Below, piece by piece: positions 33,328 through 42,168 of a DNA stretch of 64,000 bases. A program made the position numbers and the translations under genes. The stretch spans positions 62,001-126,000 of the forward strand of contig JACVGT010000019.1 of the NCBI GenBank assembly GCA_018992685.1. Reading direction: 5' to 3'. Each line of letters starts with the position of its first letter. Positions within the stretch are counted from its first letter, which is position 1. The notes beneath the pieces were generated by a model. It had not been told where the DNA came from, made no database searches, and was given only the letters and a program-made list of their open reading frames with translations. Source of the stretch: Theionarchaea archaeon. Lineage in GTDB: Archaea; Methanobacteriota_B; Thermococci; Methanofastidiosales; SZ-28-30.

Positions 33328-34560
33328 ATGAAGGGTCCTTTAAGTATTGGAATTGGATTTAGTGACACTGGCGATGCTGAAAAAGCAGCAAAAGACGCAC
33401 AAGAGATGGCAGGAACGAAAATTGGCTTTGCTATTCTGTTCTCCTCCTCTCACTATGATCCCACCAAGGTATATGAGGACACATCCTCAGTGTTCAAAGA
33501 CGCAAACATCATTGGGTGTACGACAGCAGGCGAACTGTGCAACCTGGCAAAGAATACTACCACAGATTCTGTGGCTGTTCTGGGCATCGGTGGAGCTCGT
33601 ATGCGAACAGCAGTGGGTGTGGGAACTGGTCTCTCACAACGAGGAGAGCAGGCAGGTGCAGAGGCTGCTACTTCAGCGTATCAATCTTTGAATTTTGATC
33701 CTTATACCATGTTTGTGGGAATGATGCATAAGACGCCTCTTGACCTGGTTAAGATGAAGATGTTCTTGAATGTCATCATACCAGACGGTCTTTCTGCAGG
33801 GGAAGAGAATTTTCTGAGAGGACTGGTAACAGTGACAGGACGAAATTCTCCCATAATTGGCGGTTCTGCTGGAGACGATCTCGACCTGAAGAAGACATAC
33901 CAATTCGGCAATGGAGTGTACAGTGATGCAGGAGTCCTGGGAGTTATTACCGGGGGCATCAAGCTGGGAACTGCTATCGGAAACAGTTATGTCCCTGTCT
34001 CGGGGAAAGGAGCCGCAGTGACCAAGTCCAAAGGGAGAACAGTTCAGGAGTTTAACAACAGACCCGCAGGTGAGGTGATGAAAGAACTGCTGGGCGTTGA
34101 CGAGCTGACCTTTGACCTCAATGCACAGAAACCCCTGGGATTCAAGAGTGTGGATGTCTCCAATGAGTATGTGATACGCAGCATCAGCCAGGAGAACCCT
34201 GATGGGAGTCTGAATTTCTTTTCTGAGATTCCTCAGGGTGTGTACTTCAGCGTTATGGAGACTAACAAAGAACTCCTGGAAAAGCGATTCAGTGAGACAC
34301 TGAGAAAGGCTTTATCTGACGCTGGGAATCCCAAGGAAGTGGGCGCTGTGGTAGTATTCAATTGTATTTACAAGCACCTTGCCAACGTCCGGTGCGGGTG
34401 CAATGACTTTTCTGTCATACGAGAAGAACTGGGAAGGGATGTTCCAGTAATTGGGTTCAATACGTATGGTGAGCAAGGCTCAACCTCAGGAGGCGCAGTG
34501 GGACATCACAACCAGACCTCATCGCTCATGATTATTGGGAATGAGCTGGTATCACAGTGA
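33328..34560 (+). CDS. FIST-domain sensory protein
   Basis: The 410-residue protein has the FIST N-domain (KIGFAILFSSSHYDPTKVYE, NIIGCTTAGELCN, SVAVLGIGGARMRTAVGVG, then NSPIIGGSAGDDLDLKKTYQFGNG) and the FIST C-domain (EVGAVVVFNCIYKHLANVRCG, VPVIGFNTYGEQGS). FIST is an intracellular ligand-binding sensor domain linked to signalling or amino-acid sensing. No kinase or output domain is attached, so it must signal through another protein. No membrane segment is seen. The gene is monocistronic with its own promoter. Confidence 0.87.
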   Translation: MKGPLSIGIGFSDTGDAEKAAKDAQEMAGTKIGFAILFSSSHYDPTKVYEDTSSVFKDANIIGCTTAGELCNLAKNTTTDSVAVLGIGGARMRTAVGVGTGLSQRGEQAGAEAATSAYQSLNFDPYTMFVGMMHKTPLDLVKMKMFLNVIIPDGLSAGEENFLRGLVTVTGRNSPIIGGSAGDDLDLKKTYQFGNGVYSDAGVLGVITGGIKLGTAIGNSYVPVSGKGAAVTKSKGRTVQEFNNRPAGEVMKELLGVDELTFDLNAQKPLGFKSVDVSNEYVIRSISQENPDGSLNFFSEIPQGVYFSVMETNKELLEKRFSETLRKALSDAGNPKEVGAVVVFNCIYKHLANVRCGCNDFSVIREELGRDVPVIGFNTYGEQGSTSGGAVGHHNQTSSLMIIGNELVSQ

Positions 34561-34806
34561 CGATTCTCTCAGATCAAGACCAGAGTTATATCCTCCTACC
34601 TTTCCTTTTTTGCAGAAAACATCTTTGTCTTCGGTGGTTTGCTGGTAGAATGGTTCTTTGCAGTTCGATTCTTTCATTACCTCATTGATGCAGACAACTT
34701 CTCACGTGGTGCCCTCCCCATAGGTCTGTCGACCTGTGTTCTGCCACTTCTCGTCACCTTGCCAGCATACGACATGGTCTGAACGTGTTTTCTGCACTTC
34801 ATGCAA
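34552..34806 (-). pseudogene. Possible small cysteine-rich gene interrupted by TGA
   Basis: Opposite the gap after FIST, a frame from TTG 34806 (AGGAG four bases upstream) reads M-H-E-V-Q-K-T-R-S-D-H-V-V-C-W, then QTYGEGTT, an in-frame TGA at 34704-34702, then EVVCINEVMKESNCKEP and DKDVFCKKGKVGG, ending at 34552. Four cysteines are spread over both halves, so a small metal-binding protein is possible. The stop could reflect decay or a base error. Another frame here (M-K-C-R-K-H-V-Q-T-M) also looks protein-like, so the reading is not secure. There is no clear TATA box. Confidence 0.3.
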
Positions 34807-34902
34807 GTATCTCCTGTTGTGGCTCTATCCTTGCGACCTCAGAGAGCGTGGGGGTGCACGTTTTTCCTGTGACACAAATGAAGACGCCGTGAAGAAAGGT
34901 AT

Positions 34903-34911
34903 CTTTAAAAA
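34903..34911 (+). promoter_or_regulatory. TATA box of the small secreted protein gene
   Basis: CTTTAAAAA 22-30 bases before ATG 34933; GGAG at 34924-34927. Confidence 0.6.
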
Positions 34912-34932
34912 GAAGGACGCAAAGGAGTAAAG

Positions 34933-35313
34933 ATGAAAGTGAAACTAGCAATACTCTTGGGCATACTTCTCCTATCCAGCTACCCAGTTGCTGGCCTTGC
35001 AGTCATACCGCCTCCTCCTCCCCCATCTGTTCCTCAGCCCCCGAATTCAAATAGCATGATGGCTCCTCTTGCTCAGAACAGGCTTTCAATCGTTCTTTCC
35101 TTACAGCAAGAAGCCTACGATCTTCTGGATCAGGCCAGTGAACAGGGACTGGACGTTGAGGATATTGCGAATTCCATTTCGGAAGCGGATGCCCTTGTGG
35201 AGAAAGCCAGACAGATTGTCCTGTCAAACCCCATTTCTGCCCTCAATATGCTGAGGGAAGCTGCTAAAATCTACGAAAAGGCAATATCAGACCTCGAGAC
35301 ACTCCTGAGTTAG
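34933..35313 (+). CDS. Small secreted helical protein
   Basis: The 126-residue protein begins with a signal peptide (KLAILLGILLLSSYPVAGLA), then a proline tract (six prolines in PPPPPPSVPQPP) and two long amphipathic helices (NRLSIVLSLQQEAYDLLDQA, and SEADALVEKARQIVL through LREAAKIYEKAI). It could be exported and form a helical hairpin. No family is recognised. A TATA box at 34903 and GGAG define the start. A T-rich tract after the stop probably ends the transcript. It is convergent with the Lrp-like gene. Confidence 0.65.
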   Translation: MKVKLAILLGILLLSSYPVAGLAVIPPPPPPSVPQPPNSNSMMAPLAQNRLSIVLSLQQEAYDLLDQASEQGLDVEDIANSISEADALVEKARQIVLSNPISALNMLREAAKIYEKAISDLETLLS

Positions 35314-35314
35314 G

Positions 35315-35345
35315 TTTTATTTCTATTTTCTTATTTTTGTTCATT
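35315..35345 (+). terminator. T-rich transcription stop
   Basis: Several runs of three to five T (GGTTTTATTTCTATTTTC) directly after the small secreted protein gene. Confidence 0.45.
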
Positions 35346-35377
35346 TCCACAGCCTTTGCTCACTCATGTCTACGAGG

Positions 35378-35821
35378 TTATGGTTCCTCCTTCGTGGTAA
35401 AGAAGCACCCACAGGTCACTGACTTTCCCACGCCTTTTACCTCCCTCAATCTGTCAATCACCAATTCGCCGATCTTTTCCAGGGAAGAAGATCGTACCTT
35501 GATCATAATGTCCCACTCCCCTGATATGAGATGGACCTCGCACACACCCTCCAATTCAGCAATCTTCTGTGCTACTTCCCGCTGCTTGACGTCCGCTGTG
35601 GGGAGGAATGAGACCAGAATAAAGGCAGTCACCGGGATTCCAATCTTTTTGTAATCAGGGATGACAGTGAACTTCTTGATTATTCCGTCCTGGATCATTT
35701 TCTTGATTCTGTGATGAACAGTTGTCCTGGGAATTCCCATCTTCTTGGAAATCTCCTTCGTTTTCAGTCGTGAATTGCTCTTCAACATCTTGATGATTGT
35801 CTCATCCTTATCATCCAACAT
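35378..35821 (-). CDS. Lrp/AsnC-family transcriptional regulator
   Basis: The 147-residue protein has the Lrp HTH at the start (DDKDETIIKMLKSNSRLKTKEISKKMGIPRTTVHHRIKKM) and the RAM/AsnC ligand-binding domain after it (GIPVTAFILVSFLP, EGVCEVHLISGEWDIMIKV). Such regulators bind amino acids and form octamers. I chose ATG 35821, 22-31 bases from the TATA box at 35843; the longer frame to 35893 would start upstream of the promoter. It is divergent from the PEP carboxykinase gene, a plausible target. Confidence 0.88.
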   Translation of the reverse strand: MLDDKDETIIKMLKSNSRLKTKEISKKMGIPRTTVHHRIKKMIQDGIIKKFTVIPDYKKIGIPVTAFILVSFLPTADVKQREVAQKIAELEGVCEVHLISGEWDIMIKVRSSSLEKIGELVIDRLREVKGVGKSVTCGCFFTTKEEP

Positions 35822-35842
35822 GATTATCATAATGACAATTAC

Positions 35843-35852
35843 TATATATAAA
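35843..35852 (-). promoter_or_regulatory. TATA box of the Lrp-like gene
   Basis: Minus-strand TTTATATATA, 22-31 bases from ATG 35821. Confidence 0.65.
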
Positions 35853-35892
35853 TGCTTGCATACATCCAACAATATGACCATTTTTTTATCCA

Positions 35893-35901
35893 AAAGTTTA
35901 A
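35893..35901 (+). promoter_or_regulatory. TATA box of the PEP carboxykinase gene
   Basis: AAAGTTTAA 20-28 bases before ATG 35921; it lies within 50 bases of the divergent Lrp promoter. Confidence 0.5.
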
Positions 35902-35920
35902 GAAGGGTTCCCGGACTACA

Positions 35921-37750
35921 ATGAGAATGCTTGAAGTAGAGCCAGGGTACTACCTGGATGAATCCCAGGTGATGGTAGCCCCACAGGACCAGGATTTCAT
36001 GTCACTGTTGAAAGACTACTATGTCATAACGAAAGATGGTCAGTACCTGTTTGCTTCCCAACAGACAGGAAGAAGGCCTGACAGAGTCTTCTATATGGTG
36101 CCTCCGGGGTACAGGCTGGGAAAGAACCAGAAAGCTTTTGACCCGGAGACAGGACACCAGCTCTACGCCATTGTGAAAGAGTATCTCAGAACCGTTCCTA
36201 CCATCGTTCAGGATGGAATTCAGGGGGATCCGGGATATGAAACGGGGATCAGGGTGGTCATAAGCATAGAGAATCCACACAGTGCGTATCTTGGTTGGTT
36301 TGGAAAGCTGATGATTTTTCCTCCCAAAAAGTCCGTGAAGGTGAGCTGCTTCAACTACATTGTACCAGAAAGACTTCCCACACGGTACATCACGAAGATC
36401 AGGAGCGTCTGGCCTGATTACAGCCCCGGTGAGCCCATTACGCTGTATGACTTTACTGGCATTGAAACGGATGTACGACGGGTGATCAGTCTGGGAGTGG
36501 ACTACTTCGGTGGTGCCTACAAGAAGCCCAACCTGACAATGGTGTGGAACAGGGGGGAGTATGACGGTCTCATATCATACCATGCTGGATGTACAAGGGA
36601 CATGGTCATGAAAGGACTGAGTGGTACGGGGAAGACCACGCTCACGGTGGGACCAACCATTGAACAAGATGACGCACTGCTTGGAATTCCCGAATACACC
36701 AACGGAAGAATCGCCCGTGTCCGTATCATAGGACTGGAGGCTGCAAGCTTCGCTAAATCAGAAGAACTCACCCCGGAAAGCCCCGAGTGGGAAGGGTTGA
36801 TGAAATCCAGGTCCGTGGAATCAGGAACCCGCCACATTGTCCTGGCCCTGAATATTGATTGTGAGGGTGTGTTCTTTGTCACAAGGACAAGCGGCAATCA
36901 CAGAGTCAGAGTCCCCCTGAAAATACCGGGACATCCCATTGGCTCACTCCTGTGCACAGACTATACACAGAGCAGGACCACCAATGGACGATTCATCTTC
37001 CAGTTCAACGAGCTTAATAAAGAGTGGAGCAGGGAGCCCCTGTACCTGAGATGCGAAGGTCTTGCTTTCAAGAGAGCCACCATTCTTGATCCCGTATTCC
37101 GGGTCCTTGACCCTCTCATGGCTGTCGCCCTAGACAGTGCCTGCGAGACCAAGATAACCTCAGCCATTGCTGGCCAGACAATTGGAAAAAAAGTCATGTC
37201 CTATGCCGCAACTGATTTCATGGCAGGCGAGGAATCCCGTCAGGCTCTGCTGAAGCTGACAGTATATCAGGATCTGGGACTGGATTTCTCAGGGGGCCTG
37301 TTGTTCTTCATAGTGAATTCCGGATACTATGGAAGTACAGAGAGGAAAAAAGGAGAGAAGATACCAGTGAAGGACACGAAGAGACTCATCGATCTAGTCA
37401 TCCATAAGAGAATTAAGAAGTGGCTGCCACATCCCATTTTCAGGTATCTGATTCCGCACCCAGAAGAACTTGAATGTGAACACTGCATAAAAAACTACGC
37501 ACGACGGTTTAATCCCCTGAATTACTACAGCCCTGAGAAGGTCCTGGAGCTGGCAAGAAGGGACATAAAAGAGAGAACAGCCTTTCTGGAGGGGCTATTC
37601 GGTAATGAAGAGGGCGGAGACGAACTATATGAGGTTATCCATGTGTGGGACTCACTTGACCTTCCCACTGTCGATGAGCTGGAGGCTTTCTATGAAGCAC
37701 ACTATGCTGTAACCGAGGAACCCCTGACTCAGGCTCTTTACTGGTTTTGA
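35921..37750 (+). CDS. pckA: Phosphoenolpyruvate carboxykinase, ATP type (divergent)
   Basis: The 609-residue protein has the kinase-1a P-loop of ATP-dependent PEP carboxykinases, MKGLSGTGKTTLT at about 230-242, followed by an acidic Q-D-D and the strand IIGLEAASFAKSEELTPES, which corresponds to the family's NIEGGCYAK segment. Upstream are SYHAGCTRD and YIVPERLPTRYI, matching substrate-binding regions. The enzyme interconverts oxaloacetate and PEP with CO2. It is longer than the bacterial enzyme by about 70 residues and several family motifs are diverged, so substrate use should be treated as inferred. ATG 35921 is leaderless. The gene faces an Lrp regulator. Confidence 0.75.
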   Translation: MRMLEVEPGYYLDESQVMVAPQDQDFMSLLKDYYVITKDGQYLFASQQTGRRPDRVFYMVPPGYRLGKNQKAFDPETGHQLYAIVKEYLRTVPTIVQDGIQGDPGYETGIRVVISIENPHSAYLGWFGKLMIFPPKKSVKVSCFNYIVPERLPTRYITKIRSVWPDYSPGEPITLYDFTGIETDVRRVISLGVDYFGGAYKKPNLTMVWNRGEYDGLISYHAGCTRDMVMKGLSGTGKTTLTVGPTIEQDDALLGIPEYTNGRIARVRIIGLEAASFAKSEELTPESPEWEGLMKSRSVESGTRHIVLALNIDCEGVFFVTRTSGNHRVRVPLKIPGHPIGSLLCTDYTQSRTTNGRFIFQFNELNKEWSREPLYLRCEGLAFKRATILDPVFRVLDPLMAVALDSACETKITSAIAGQTIGKKVMSYAATDFMAGEESRQALLKLTVYQDLGLDFSGGLLFFIVNSGYYGSTERKKGEKIPVKDTKRLIDLVIHKRIKKWLPHPIFRYLIPHPEELECEHCIKNYARRFNPLNYYSPEKVLELARRDIKERTAFLEGLFGNEEGGDELYEVIHVWDSLDLPTVDELEAFYEAHYAVTEEPLTQALYWF

Positions 37751-37817
37751 CACAAAGACAATATTTCGGTAAGGAATTGTACTTTTTTCAACATAGAGAC
37801 GACATTTTTAACAAAAT

Positions 37818-37826
37818 GTTTAATAA
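37818..37826 (+). promoter_or_regulatory. TATA box of the asparagine synthetase-like gene
   Basis: GTTTAATAA 22-30 bases before ATG 37848. Confidence 0.55.
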
Positions 37827-37847
37827 GGTGGGGAATATGAACACTGT

Positions 37848-38784
37848 ATGAAATCAATCGAAGACGCTGTCAGATTCAGGTATTTGAATATACGCACTGA
37901 CAGGTCACGAGCTATCCTGAAGATACAACACGTACTCATAGGCGCCCTGAGAGAGTTCCTCACAGAACATGGATTCTGCCAGATTCTGGCACCTGTGGTG
38001 GGTCCAGTTACTGATCCGGGTATCAGAGGGGCTGGCATCGTTCACTTTGATTTTTATGGAACGTCCTACGCCATTATGAGCAGTATGATTCTGTACAAGC
38101 AAATGGCTTTGGGCGCTTTTGAGAGCATTTTTTCTCTGTCACCCAATGTGCGGCTTGAGGAAGCATCCACCATTGACACCGGAAGGCATCTGGCTGAATT
38201 CTACCAGCTTGACCTTGAGTCTGCCAGGAAGAGTTGCCAGGAGATGATGGACCTGGGAGAAGGAATGATATGTCACTCTATGGACGCAATACGAGAATGC
38301 TCGGAGGAACTGGATACCCTGGGCAGACATCTTCCTTCTTTACACCCCCCCCTTCAAGAGGATAGCCCATAGAACACTTGAAGAACAGCTGTCCATACAC
38401 GGTGAAATACCGTTTGAGAAAGAATATGATCTTTCCAGGGCTTCTTCAGAACCATTTTGGATCTATGATTATCCTGTGGGGTCTCGAGGGTTTTACTACC
38501 TGGAAAAAGATGGGGTTCTCAAGTCCATGGATTTGATCATGCCTGAAGGGTTTGGAGAAGTCATCTCCGGGGGAGAACGAGAGGTTAGATATGAGGAAGT
38601 GAGAAGGCTCCTCACGAAAGAGGGAATTGCTGATGAGTACTCCTGGTATCTGGATATGTTGAAGGCAGGTGTCCCGCCTTCAGCAGGATTTGGGTTGGGC
38701 ATTGAACGGTTTACACGCTATGTGTGCGGGCTGGACCACATCTGGGAGAGTTCCCCCTTCCCAAAAGTTCCCGGTATTCCATAA
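37848..38784 (+). pseudogene. Archaeal AsnRS-like asparagine synthetase, frameshifted
   Basis: Two frames together match the archaeal class-II synthetase paralog that makes asparagine (AS-AR type). Frame 1, 37848-38372, has TDPGIRGAGIVHFDFYG, SSMILYKQMALG, IFSLSPNVRLEEAS and DTGRHLAEFYQLDLE. Frame 2, up to 38784, has RTLEEQLSIHGEIPF, EPFWIYDYP, MDLIMPEGFGEVISGGERE, PSAGFGLGIERFTRYVCG and the final FPKVPGIP. They meet at a run of eight C (38345-38352); seven C would restore one frame of about 312 codons. It lacks the anticodon-binding domain, as the family does. Either the gene is inactive or the homopolymer is miscounted. A TATA box at 37818 is intact. Confidence 0.85.
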
Positions 38785-38901
38785 TGGTGATGGATACGTG
38801 GTGACTCAGGGTTCCAGGAGCACAGGCAGGGGAATCTGCACTTTAATCTCCTGTAATTCGTGGATAGAGAAGAGAGGAGTCTGTCCTCCTCCACCACATT
38901 C

Positions 38902-39993
38902 TCAGAATTCTCGAGCAACAGGCCTGTGGGCATTCCATAGTTGAGCCGGATTGAGACAGGTGAATTCCTTTGAAAGGCAGGGAGCTATCAGTGACATAAC
39001 ATTCCCTCCACCACTGATCCATTTTTCCCACGCCTGTTTGGCGCGGCCGTCGGAAGCGTACAATCCCATGCTCTTGAACGGTTCCAGACTCTCCTGGTCG
39101 TACAGGAAACTCCATATCGCCAATTCCATTTCAAGGTCCTGAGTTAGCTTGAAAAACCTTTCAACAAATTCGGCTTGTTCTGATTCGCTGCTCTCCCAAC
39201 CTGGAGGACTGGAATCTGTGTGCTAGCCAATCTCAACAAATGCGATGGGGTTTTGTGTGTGCTGTTGAATGTCTGTGTAGTAGTCTGCGGGGATTTTTGA
39301 AGGCGTCTCATATATCAATCCCGGATAGGTGGTGAAGGCTGCAATGTCTGAAGCGAATCTATCAAGGAGGAACCAGTGAGCAGTCTCTGGATCATTTGCA
39401 CCGCCATATAATCCGCCGTTCAGTCCTTTCATTTTTTCCAGTTGAAAGACAGTGAAGACCACAGTGCTTGGTGACACTTCTTTCACTGCATCATACACCT
39501 CACGGTAGAGCGTGACGAATTTCTCAAAGTCAGCAGGGGACTTTTGATAGAGAACATTCACCTCAATGCCGAAGCCGAGATATTCGGGGCTATGTGTTCG
39601 GGCAAAGGTGACTGCACTGGTCACGTAAGTCTGGGTTGTCGCTTCATTCAGGGGGCGTGCTACCCTTCCAGTAGACTGTGTGAAAAATTGAGTTAATACG
39701 AGGGGAGTATAGTGGTAGGTTGAAGCCAAGTCTGTTATGACGGCTGGACCGCCCCTGTCTGTCTCAAGCTCAATCCAATCTCCAGTCCAGGATATGATTT
39801 CTCCTGCCAGGACCGCTTTCTCAAAGAACTCTGTGAAATCATCAGCCCGGAAGCTCTTTGGAGAAAGACTGACACCTTTCAGTGGAATGGATTCCCTTCT
39901 GGTTTCTGCCAGATGACTGTCTTCCTGCCCAATGCAGGTAGTCAGTAGGGCCACAATGACAAGGATGATCATTATTCCTGCTGGGTTCTTCAT
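38902..39993 (-). pseudogene. Glycosidase-like lipoprotein interrupted by an in-frame TAG
   Basis: The first part (39993-39226, 256 residues) starts with a lipoprotein signal (MIIILVIVALLTTC-type, IMIILVIVALLTTCIGQ). A TIM-barrel-like domain follows: YLGFGIEVNVLYQKSPADFEKF, YREVYDAVKEVSPSTVVFTVFQ, then PIAFVEIG. A TAG at 39223-39225 follows. The same frame stays open to 38902 and continues the domain: HTDSSPPGWESSESEQAEFV, AIWSFLYDQESLEP, DGRAKQAWEKW. EIGW is the usual sequence at this point in such barrels, so a TGG-to-TAG change is likely. TAG is a common stop in this window, which argues against pyrrolysine. The barrel resembles endo-acting glycoside hydrolases; the substrate is unknown. 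Confidence 0.65.
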
Positions 39994-40179
39994 GGCATCG
40001 TCTTGTTCTCACCAGTTAAGTGGTTTACCCTTGCAGGGCCAGGAGACCCAGAAGCTGAACCCAGAGATTCCAGTCCTCCCGGTGTTGCCTTCTTGTGCTG
40101 TAGCGACGGCATTCATTTCCGTGCCGGCCCCACCCTTGTGAACAAAAACCCTTTTGTAGGTCGAGGTCTGAGATAGCTC

Positions 40180-40704
40180 ATGAGGATCGCCATTACAGGG
40201 ACCCCGGGTGTGGGAAAGACTTCTGTAGCAAGAGAAATATCTGAAGCATTGGGACTAACCCTTATCGACATATCTGCAGTGGCTGAGAAAAGTGGGGCAG
40301 TAGTGGGAAAAGAAGAAGACAGTCTGGTGGTGGATGTAGAGACCGTGAAGAAATCTCTTGAATCGGTGGATAATATCGTTATCGATTCACATTTCGCAGA
40401 AATGTTCGATGTGGATTTCGTGTTTGTGCTGCGCTGTGAACCCTCGACTCTCTGTGAGAGATTGAAAGCGAGAGGATATTCACAGGAAAAGATACGGGAG
40501 AACGTTTTGGCCGAGATACTGGACTATTCTCTGCAAAATGCTCTCACATTTCACCAACCAGAGAAGATCTTTGAAATTCTTGAGAATCCTGTCCGAGAAA
40601 TAGTGAGTGTCATTAACAATCCAGATACCAAGAGAAGCGCAGCCTGTGGGAGTAAAACCCAGTTCCTCACTGAAGAGAATTTAGCCTTGGTGAGAGAATG
40701 CTAA
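40180..40704 (+). CDS. AK6/Fap7-type adenylate kinase
   Basis: The 174-residue P-loop kinase matches the AK6/Fap7 family, which acts in small-subunit ribosome maturation and has adenylate kinase activity. Visible are Walker A ITGTPGVGKTSVAREI at 5-20, DISAVAEKSGAVVG, VIDSHFAEMFDVDFVFVLRC with the family's Walker B and SHF motif, and the LID region LKARGYSQEKIRENVLAEI. The C-terminal 25 residues (KRSAACGSKTQFLTEENL) are not typical. No clean TATA box is seen. It is followed by an SplB-like gene after a 90-base gap. Confidence 0.9.
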   Translation: MRIAITGTPGVGKTSVAREISEALGLTLIDISAVAEKSGAVVGKEEDSLVVDVETVKKSLESVDNIVIDSHFAEMFDVDFVFVLRCEPSTLCERLKARGYSQEKIRENVLAEILDYSLQNALTFHQPEKIFEILENPVREIVSVINNPDTKRSAACGSKTQFLTEENLALVREC

Positions 40705-40795
40705 CCTGTCTGCTGGAGGCAGGTTCATATGATGTGATGAAGACAGGATACTCACACCATGAACCTTTTTTAGCAATGGGAACGTAGGGTTCACA

Positions 40796-41629
40796 ATGAT
40801 CATTCGGGAGTTTGATCCCTGGAAGTCACGCCTGTGTACCTGTCCACCCAAATACTCTCTGAATCCCTACACAGGATGTGATCATCGATGTGTGTACTGT
40901 TATATTACGGGGTACATTACGAATGCTTTCCACTGCAGGCCAAAATCTGATCTGTTGACCAGTTTGAAAAGGGAATTGAAGAAGATCGACAGCCATAAAA
41001 TCATCTCTATGGCAAACAGTTCAGATCCCTACCCTCAGCTGGAGAGGAAGATGGAATTGACCAGGAAGGTGGTTCTCCTGTTTGCCAGGGAGAACTTCAT
41101 GTTCCACATTGTCACCAAGTCTGATCTCGTAACCCGGGACATTGATGTGTTGAAAGATGCAGCCTGCGCTGTTGCAATCACGATTACCACCATGGACGAG
41201 GTCCTTGCCAGGAGGCTGGAACCAGGGGCGCCTCCTCCTGAAAAGAGAGTTGAAGCACTGAGACGACTGAAAGAGAGCGGAATTCCAGTCTCTGTGAGAA
41301 TTGATCCCATTATCCCTGGGGTTACAGCCCCTGAAGAAGTGCTTCAACAGGTCCCCTTTGTCGACCATGTGACAGCTTCCACACTGAAACTGCGACCTGA
41401 TGCAATCAGGAGAATGATGGCAGCAGTTCCAGAGGTAATGGCAACTCTGAAACCCCTCTATACCGAAAGGATTGGAAATGCCCTGTACTTACCTGAAAGA
41501 GTCCGGTTTCATACGTTGAACTCACTTGAAAAAGCGTGCAGAGAGAACAACGTGTCATTTGGCACCTGCAGAGAAGGGTTGAACAGTGGAAGTAGCTGTG
41601 ATGGGAGTCATCTTATACGTGACAGGTGA
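40796..41629 (+). CDS. SplB-like radical SAM protein
   Basis: The 277-residue protein has CX3CX2C at C28, C32 and C35 (YTGCDHRCVYCYI) and the layout of the spore-photoproduct-lyase-like radical SAM family: YSLNPYTGC, KIISMANSSDPYPQLE, FHIVTKSDLVTRDIDVL, AVAITITTMDEVLARRLEPGAP, RIDPIIPGVTA. Family members include DNA-lesion repair enzymes, but archaeal members of this subgroup are uncharacterised. Two more cysteines (C14, C16) precede the motif. A T-rich TATA-like CCTTTTTTAG lies at about 40764. It is convergent with the hydrogenase operon. Confidence 0.85.
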   Translation: MIIREFDPWKSRLCTCPPKYSLNPYTGCDHRCVYCYITGYITNAFHCRPKSDLLTSLKRELKKIDSHKIISMANSSDPYPQLERKMELTRKVVLLFARENFMFHIVTKSDLVTRDIDVLKDAACAVAITITTMDEVLARRLEPGAPPPEKRVEALRRLKESGIPVSVRIDPIIPGVTAPEEVLQQVPFVDHVTASTLKLRPDAIRRMMAAVPEVMATLKPLYTERIGNALYLPERVRFHTLNSLEKACRENNVSFGTCREGLNSGSSCDGSHLIRDR

Positions 41630-41655
41630 GAGAGTTCCCACCGGGTGTAGTGCAA

Positions 41656-42168
41656 TCAGATAGGCTGAGAAGCCTCAATAGCCTCTCGGGCAAATTGGTC
41701 CTTCTTGCATGATATACAGTAAGATTCAATGTTGTTCCTGTCCTTATCAAGGAGTCCGACCTTTTCTATCTTCTTTCTGATCTCTTCCATGTGTCTCCTG
41801 GTAGTAATCACTTTCCCACATCCCTGACACAGGATAAGGTCATGTTCAATCTCATCATAGGACTCTGCCCTGTTTAAGGTGGCCATTTCAAACTTCTGGG
41901 TAAGGTTGATCCCCTCCCAGGGGCAGATATCCTGGCAGCTCCGGCAAAAAATGCACAACCCATGGTCGATTCTCATGGTCCTGGTCTTTTTCTCATCTAC
42001 AATGGTGATGGCCTTTGGGGGGCACACCGCAGCGCAGGCGCCGCACCCAACGCACTCATCGGTGAACTCTGTCCTCCCTCTGAATCCTTCAGGGGCTGGA
42101 GAAGGCTCAAACGGATATTTTACTGTAAAAGGTTTCTTAAACAAGGAAAATAGTGCTTCAAGTTCCAT
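41656..42168 (-). CDS. mbhN: Membrane-bound hydrogenase ferredoxin-like subunit (MbhN/NuoI-like)
   Basis: The 170-residue protein carries two 4Fe-4S motifs, ECVGCGACAAVCPPKAI and CIFCRSCQDICPWEGI, in the NuoI/HycF arrangement that passes electrons from ferredoxin to the small subunit. A C-terminal domain adds CQGCGKVITTRRHMEEI and CISCKK, a zinc-ribbon-like pair seen in some group 4 hydrogenases. It is the last gene of the operon. Its ATG at 42168 abuts the stop codon of the MbhM-like gene. The subunit lies on the cytoplasmic arm of the complex. Confidence 0.9.
   Translation of the reverse strand: MELEALFSLFKKPFTVKYPFEPSPAPEGFRGRTEFTDECVGCGACAAVCPPKAITIVDEKKTRTMRIDHGLCIFCRSCQDICPWEGINLTQKFEMATLNRAESYDEIEHDLILCQGCGKVITTRRHMEEIRKKIEKVGLLDKDRNNIESYCISCKKDQFAREAIEASQPI

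Noticed and set aside
38902..39225. Pyrrolysine coding at the internal TAG
   Set aside because: TAG is used as the normal stop of many intact genes here and no pyl genes are present, so a nonsense change is simpler.
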